A program made the position numbers and the translations under genes. The notes under the pieces were generated by a model that saw nothing but the letters and a program-made list of their open reading frames with translations, did not search any database and had not been told where the DNA came from. Source: Dactylellina haptotyla (lineage: Eukaryota > Ascomycota > Orbiliomycetes > Orbiliales > Orbiliaceae). Taken from it: DNA of 64,000 nucleotides. Location: the NCBI GenBank assembly GCA_031310005.1, contig CM062381.1, positions 434,001 to 498,000 on the forward strand. The letters are read 5' to 3'. Of this stretch, positions 58,799-64,000 are shown in pieces. Positions within the stretch are counted from its first letter, which is position 1, and every line of letters begins with the position of its first letter.

Positions 58799-60103
58799 AC
58801 TGGCTTGTATTCCACTGTAATTAGCAGTTGTTAGTTACTAAAATCTCCCTTGTCAAATTCACATGACCATGAGGCATGGTGGACGCGTCAGAAACAAAAA
58901 ATGGTGGTATGCCACAGTTTCTGCGGTAATTAGACCTATTTTGAGTGATATTTCCCAGCTTTATTTCTTAGGTTTGTGATACCTAAGAAAGATTATATCA
59001 CTGTCAGACTAATATACGAGAACACCAGTATGTATACCGTTGTCTCGCTGCTAGACGTTCCGATACTGTAACGTATATTGGTAGGTATTGGTACTGTCGA
59101 GCAGTTATCGCCATGAAACTTGTGTATAAACCTTGTAATAAAAATCGGAGACTCCCCTATTCCTTATATGCCAAAATAAGCGTAAGTATCTTTCTGATCA
59201 ATCCTCTTCTCACTCTTCCCATATGATACCGCTCTCATATTCCTATCTTAATCAATCGATCTCAACACATATATTTGTGTTATTTTTAGTAGTGCGCGTG
59301 AGAGCTATAAATGGAGGCAATATTTCTGTCAATCCTACGTGATCACGCGTGATCTGTTAGGTCAATCTATTTTCAATTTATTAATGGAACAATCTCGTCT
59401 AACGCGAGTATACGGCAGAGCTTCGTGGAGTCTGTAAGTTAGACACCACGAAATTTATCTGTTGATACAACCTAGCAGTTCTCCCCTACGGACTCTCAAA
59501 TGATTTATCAGCGATGAACTTGAATGGTCTTAGAAAGAGTGTCTAGGAACAAGAATAAAGTTTGATTGTGGAGAATTCCTACTGAGCCCTGAAAACTTTA
59601 ACAGTCCTCTGCTGATCCAACAAGGACGCTCGCCTGCAAACGTCCCCCCCTCTCCGCATCGACGCACCAGCTGATCTCACATATCAAGAAACGGTGGCCG
59701 GAGCTCTGAATCATAAACGATAGAATTTTCCTTCTTCTTTTCTTTCCTGAAAAGAACAAATTAAATATAAAGTACACCCCTGGTAGTTTTTATTTCTTTC
59801 TCCTGAATAAATCTTCTCATCATTAAGCGAAACTATCTACCTCAATACCGCTCCGTCTGAAGTCAGTAACTTCCTCAGGAACCGAAGAGCCAGCGATTGC
59901 CGATACGAAGCGAAAAGGTAAGCTGTCCCTTAATGGGCGGAAGAGAGTTGTTCAACAGCCTCGCCTAGAACCCCTTATAACTCTTCCTATGTTCTAAACG
60001 ATAGTCTAGCCTCGCAAGTTCCAAGTTATCACCCAAATACTCGCTACGATACGCTTTCAAAGTTCGGAAGCTCTCCCGAGATAATTTAAAACCTTACACA
60101 GAC
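58799..60103. other. 1.3 kb: metallothionein promoter and probable 5' UTR intron
   Basis: Upstream region of the metallothionein gene. A TATAAAG-type box lies at about 59766-59772. A donor GTAAGC at 59918 and an acceptor ACACAG ending at 60101, two bases before the ATG, could form a 184-nt 5' UTR intron. This would remove upstream ATGs (for example in TTAATGGGC at about 59932) from the leader. Two overlapping palindromes lie at 59338-59351. Confidence 0.45.
59338..59351. promoter_or_regulatory. Overlapping palindromes upstream of the metallothionein
   Basis: The sequence CGTGATCACGCGTGATC contains the perfect palindromes CGTGATCACG and CACGCGTG. They might be a binding site, but lie about 430 bases upstream of the TATA-like box, so a role in the metallothionein promoter is only a suggestion. 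Confidence 0.2.
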
Positions 60104-60565
60104 ATGTCTGCTATTCAAAACCTCCTTAACCCACTCTTCGGAAAGGGCAAGGATAAGGAGAAAGACAAATCTGGCAAATGCAACTGCACCTCTGGAGGAA
60201 AGTGCAAATGCGGCTCTTCCTGCACTTGCAAGAAAGTCACCGCTTCCTCTTCAACCGCTGGTAAAACCAACTGCGGGTGCAAGGACAAGCAAAACTGCAC
60301 TTGTACCCAATGCTCCTGCGGACAAGTCCAGGATTGCGGTTGCCAGTCTGGTGCCAAGTGCCAGTATGGGGACGGATGCACCTGCGGAACAAAGAAAAAC
60401 TGTGGCTGCTTGAGCGAAAAAGGTTGCATCTGCGGAGATAATTGCGAGTGTGTCACCGAAGGGAAGGTTGCTGCCAGTGCTGCCACTGCTCCTGGAGGAT
60501 GTGGATGCAAGTCTGGCGGAGAATGCAAGTGCGGGCCTGGGTGTAGATGTGGCGAGAAGCTATAA
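60104..60565 (+). CDS. Five-domain metallothionein-like Cys-rich protein
   Basis: A single coding exon of 153 residues with 29 cysteines in five blocks, each of the type CxC-x5-CxC-x3-CxC (block 2 has x2 in the last gap). The blocks are at residues 26-42, 57-72, 78-94, 100-116 and 133-149. The pattern is that of the N. crassa copper metallothionein (a single 6-7 Cys domain of about 26 residues), here in a tandem multi-domain form, so the expected function is binding of Cu(I), Zn(II) or Cd(II) in the cytosol. Block 3 has Tyr88 (TAT) where the others have Cys. The N-terminus is lysine-rich (KGKDKEKDKSGK) and has no signal peptide. Regulation by metals is likely from family knowledge, but no metal-response element is proven here. 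Confidence 0.88.
   Translation: MSAIQNLLNPLFGKGKDKEKDKSGKCNCTSGGKCKCGSSCTCKKVTASSSTAGKTNCGCKDKQNCTCTQCSCGQVQDCGCQSGAKCQYGDGCTCGTKKNCGCLSEKGCICGDNCECVTEGKVAASAATAPGGCGCKSGGECKCGPGCRCGEKL
60179..60550 (+). repeat. Five tandem six-Cys units in the metallothionein
   Basis: Each unit of about 50 bases encodes CxC-x5-CxC-x3-CxC. They are separated by spacers of 14, 5, 5 and 16 residues, so the copies are not an exact DNA tandem repeat and have diverged. Confidence 0.85.
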
Positions 60566-61195
60566 ATCCGGTTTACAAACAGGTTAGTTTATCTGGACCC
60601 TTGAGACCACAGAAACAGCGCTGATTTTTTTCTTAAGGGATTTCTTTTCCGCGATATATTTGTCTCCTCTCTCTTCGGTCCTAAAGCATTGCATGAAACA
60701 CCCTTGATACGTTATACTCTGTTTTGCGTTTTGGAATAACTCTCTACTACTGTTATTGGGGCTACTAAGGTGTTATTATCAATTTAAATTGGAACAACTC
60801 TCTACAATGGCGCTCGCTTGCACCTCTTCCATAGAAAATGACTCGGTTTATTATTTTGTATAGTAAAATGCTATACTAAAAACTAAAAACTCATACTGCA
60901 GAAATAAGATGAAGATTTAAACCAGAAAACAGGATTTGCCCTCCCCTTTCTAATTCTAAGCGAGAGATATATTGAACAATAAATGTATGAAATAGAAGGA
61001 ATTCAAAAACGCCAAGTTGTAAATGCCATAGTATCGCTCCGCCCGTACGATGCGAAGAAGAAAGCGAGTGGTAGAAGAAAATAACAGATGCTAAAAATAA
61101 AAAGACCGCCAAACATATAAAATGTCTCCACAAACAAAAGAAACCTTAGTATCTATCATACGGCATCAGCTTAAGCTGCATATGTTGATAGATGT
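60566..61195. other. Shared 3' region of metallothionein and panB
   Basis: T-rich then A-rich sequence, the 3' UTRs of two convergent genes. No coding signal. Confidence 0.6.
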
Positions 61196-62479
61196 CTAAT
61201 CAAAGCTACGTCTCCGCTCTTTGCTTGCATCGATCTCTGATTTCCTGTGCTCGACGATTTTCTTGAACTCGGCGACTTCCTGTTCCTTGACAGGATACGT
61301 GTGTTCCTGGGCAGGATATTGGCCTGATTTGACCTCATCTACAGTGCGATATTAGCAAGCATTCTAGCAAGTAACGAATTAAAGAAAAAAGCTTACCCTT
61401 GAATTCAACAAGAGCCTTCTTGCTGACTTCGAACACATCCGCATACTTCTTGACAAACTTTGGAAGGAATCTGCCAGTTGGGAAGTTGCCCAACATGTCG
61501 ATTTGAACGAGTACTTGCCCGCTCGTTCCTTCGCCAGCTCCAATGCCAATAGTAGGAATGTCTAGAGCCTCGGTCACCAGCCTTGCCACATCGGCAGGAA
61601 CGGCCTCTAGGACGACACCCCATGCACCGGCATCTTGCACTGCCAAAGCATCACTCAACAGCTTTGAAGCTGAGGCAGCAGTCTTTGACTGTACAACAAA
61701 CCCACCCAGGCTACCTTGCCGTTGTGGGGTAAGGCCGATGTGTGCCAAAACAGGGATTCCCATTGTAGTAATTGCTTTGATCGTTGGGGCGATTTCCTTA
61801 CCACCTTCGATTTTAACACTGGTGGCACGTCCCTTTTGCACAAGGGCTATGGAAGATTGAAGCGCCTGCTGGGGGGAGAGTTCGTATGAACCCATGGGAA
61901 GATCCGCAACCAGAAAAGCGGAGCGGACACCCCTCGCAACGGCACGGGAATGGTGCAGCATATCCTGTCCTTTTATTTAGCAACATATCTCTATTTTGAG
62001 TTCATGAAGGGAGAATATAAACTTACGTCCAAGCTGATTTGATTCGTGTCTTCCATGCCCAGTCCGACCATAGCCAGACTGTCGCCGACAAGAATGCAAT
62101 CAATACCGGCCTGGTCCGCTAATATACCACTGGGGAAGTCATGCGCAGTAATCATAGTAATCTTCTCGCCCTTCTCGTACATCTTACGCAGAGTGTTTAT
62201 TGTTACTTTCTTCCTCGTCGACAGGTCGGAAAATGACATGGGGGCGTGCGACGAGGACTTTTGTGTTGTTGTGTGGAATTGCGCGGAGTGCTGTGGCTGG
62301 TAAAAGCCCGGCGCACTGTGGCTGTGGCTGGGTCTGGGGCAAGTGGAGCCGGCAACAGCGGCATGTGATGGGGCTAAGAGAATAGAGGCCGGGTGCCGGG
62401 CAGCAAAGTGAAGGCTCCTCCTCAGCAGATTACCGCTAGAGGGCCGACATGCTGTACGACTGACCGCTGCAAGGGACAT
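61196..62479 (-). CDS. panB: Ketopantoate hydroxymethyltransferase (mitochondrial)
   Basis: Three exons, 62479-62027, 61964-61397 and 61338-61196, separated by 62- and 58-nt introns; 387 residues. The first 80 or so residues are an Arg/Ser/His-rich mitochondrial presequence (VSRTACRPSSGNLLRRSLHF). The TIM-barrel enzyme begins at KKVTINTLRKMYEKGEKI. It holds the family signatures MITAHDFPSGILADQAG, DCILVGDSLAMV, LDDMLHHSRAVARG (across the first splice), ADLPMGSYE, VKIEGG, AHIGLTPQ and IGIGAGEGTSGQVLV. The enzyme transfers a hydroxymethyl group from methylenetetrahydrofolate to 2-oxoisovalerate, the first step of pantothenate and CoA synthesis (ECM31 in yeast). A Glu/Lys-rich C-terminal extension (DASKERRRSFD) comes from exon 3. 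Confidence 0.95.
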
Positions 62480-63692
62480 TGTGAAAACTCAAGCAGAGAC
62501 CGCAGATGGAAAAAAAAAAAAAGTGTTGCTGCAGAGTGGGATATAATCCTTGTGTGATAGGTCTGCTTAAAATCTGGGGTAATCAATTGGAAGGGAAAAG
62601 ATTAAAGATTAAAAAGATAAAGGATTGTCGCAAGAGAAAGCAAAGGTGAAATATAAAGGAAAGTAAAAAATTTTCAACCGAGCTTGGCGGATCCTAGCCC
62701 AAGGATTCTAAAGGGTCTTTGTATAAAACAATTTATAGGAGTCGAGTAGCCTGCATTTGTAAGGTGTTCGGTGCAGGCACAGGTTAAGGCACAAGTTAAG
62801 TTTATAAAATGCGGTTCGGTCGGCGTTTGCTAGCTAATTGGTAAGCTGATCCTGGCCGAGGGAACGCTCGAATTTCAAACGAGAGTTCCTTGCCGCCGCC
62901 TGCCCGGCAGGCGAATGACCTCCAGTTGGGCACCGAAAGTGAGGGCAGGAGGATGTGCCTCGGTCCAGGTCAGAAGCCCGACCCAACGGGCATAGTCTGC
63001 GCCGCTTGTCCCGCCTGTGAGCATCAACTGAAACCGCCCGACACACCGAAATGGCTTTCTGACGGCTGTGCTAAATTCGGCCTTTTTCGCCCTCGTCTGT
63101 TGCATTTTGTATCTACAACACATCCTTGCCTAAGCTCTGTTCTCTGCCCTCCCGCTCAACCGACAGGATCCAGTCCAAGAGCTTCCATTTCCCCAAGTTT
63201 TAGACACCCCAATGCATCCCATTAGTTTTTAGCAATAGAATAGAAGGGAGGGTCCATGTTGGGACAACAACAATCTGTTTTTTCGGTCCCTGGAGACCGA
63301 GTTGGTTCGGAATCCGGACGCCGTATGGAGCGCTCGGTAAAGCCGGGCCTTCATGTTCGAGGACCACAATTCAGATAGAGCAAGGGTCAAGCTAACAAGA
63401 GAACAAAGCCATAGACAAGCAAGTCTCCATAAGGATAAATTGTTGAATTATAGTTATATGTATATATCATAATGCAACCCAGTATATAGATTCACAATTT
63501 TTGGCTTTCAAAAAACTCCGCACGTGCAGTTTCACGCTTTCATCCAAAATCTTCAACTTGCTTCCATTCCAAAATCTTATATCTATTAGTAGGCTGAGGA
63601 ATCGCAGAAACTTCATCTCAGAATTTTCGAATATCAAATCATTCCATCTTTATAGATTACAAAAACTAATTGTAAAAAGTCTTTCATGATAG
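62480..63692. other. 1.2 kb without a recognisable gene
   Basis: Includes the panB promoter with an A12 tract at about 62509. A 112-codon plus frame at 62890-63225 has no domain and overlaps a minus-strand frame, so it is not called. The rest is AT-rich. Confidence 0.55.
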
Positions 63693-63923
63693 CTAACGTT
63701 GATCCATAGGTGCAGGGTAAATATCGAAATCCTCCATCAAATCAGGCTCAAATTCCCCGTTTTCCGACACTCTGTTCATCATTACTTCCAAGCGCCAGCG
63801 GATATCAAACCTTCTCCAACCATACGACTCCATGATCCAAGTATATGCCGCCGATTAAGCTGCTAAACAAGCAGATTGAAAGCTGTCATCATGCTTGAGT
63901 GCTAGGAAAGCAAATATTTCAAA
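63693..63923 (-). pseudogene. C-terminal coding remnant with an in-frame stop
   Basis: On the minus strand a frame reads EIFAFLALKHDDSFQSACLAA, a TAA at 63857-63855, then SAAYTWIMESYGWRRFDIRW and on to PAPMDQR and TAG at 63695-63693. Composition after the stop is still protein-like (Trp, Tyr, Met, Asp), which suggests one coding segment broken by a nonsense change (a GAA codon would restore the frame). A possible acceptor (TTTCCTAG) precedes the first part at 63902, so this could be the last exon of a gene that enters from beyond the window. The family is not recognised. Confidence 0.4.
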
Positions 63924-64000
63924 TTAAGAAACTCTATACATAAACACATAATGAAATCTAGCGATGGTAACTTGCGCCGCTTTCTGAGTTATTCAAAGCT

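Noticed and set aside
62890-63225. 112-codon Pro/Ser-rich plus frame
   Set aside because: Overlaps a minus frame, has no domain and lies in a probable promoter region.
63283-63300. TCGGTC/GACCGA inverted repeat
   Set aside because: Six-base stems with a short loop are common by chance; no gene context for a terminator role.

Overview
This 64 kb window is nuclear DNA from a filamentous ascomycete (Pezizomycotina). The evidence is the set of single-copy housekeeping genes (EMW1/TTC27, DBF4, TSR2, BYE1, a ZNF830-type protein, GPI16, panB), short GT-AG introns mostly 50-110 nt long, and introns with a CTAAC/CTAAT branch site close to the 3' end. About half of the window carries no recognisable gene. 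That would suit a repeat-rich genome such as a Pezizomycete (truffle or morel lineage), but this placement is a weak inference. I found no rRNA, convincing tRNA, CRISPR or intact transposon.

Layout, left to right. At 0.6-6.3 kb lie a GT25-type glycosyltransferase (+) and the TPR protein EMW1/TTC27 (+). At 6.3-18 kb is a gene-poor stretch holding a 455-residue orphan (+, 7.9-9.3 kb) and a two-exon orphan (-, 12.2-13.0 kb), otherwise anonymous sequence. At 18-26.3 kb are a small secreted or anchored Pro-rich protein (+), DBF4 (-), a possible 83-residue ORF (+) and a two-TM-segment protein (+). At 26.9-34.6 kb three co-oriented, intron-rich genes follow each other: a 2-oxoglutarate/Fe(II) oxygenase (5 exons), an 830-residue alpha/beta-hydrolase (13 exons, two of them apparently only 3 nt long) and a GT23/FUT8-like fucosyltransferase (7 exons). 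At 36.4-38.8 kb TSR2 (+) and an F-box protein (-) converge. A 3.5 kb anonymous stretch follows.

From 42.3 to 52.4 kb is a dense housekeeping block: BYE1 (-), ZNF830-like (+), GPI16 (-) and a divergent CAX-type cation/proton exchanger (-). From 54.5 to 58.8 kb three intronless, tandem, minus-strand genes encode a diverged family of putative secreted proteins with two shared cysteine signatures (CP[ILV]G and WFxCW-like). Next come a five-domain, 29-cysteine metallothionein-like protein (+, 60.1 kb), mitochondrial ketopantoate hydroxymethyltransferase (-, 61.2-62.5 kb) and, at the right edge, a coding remnant broken by an in-frame stop.

The housekeeping genes serve unrelated core processes: replication licensing (DBF4), ribosome biogenesis (TSR2), transcription elongation (BYE1), GPI anchoring (GPI16), pantothenate synthesis (panB) and cation homeostasis (CAX, metallothionein). 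They do not form a pathway cluster. The most unusual observations are the two GTG micro-exons in the hydrolase, the first of which supplies a glycine of its oxyanion-hole HGG motif, and the tandem family of undescribed secreted proteins.
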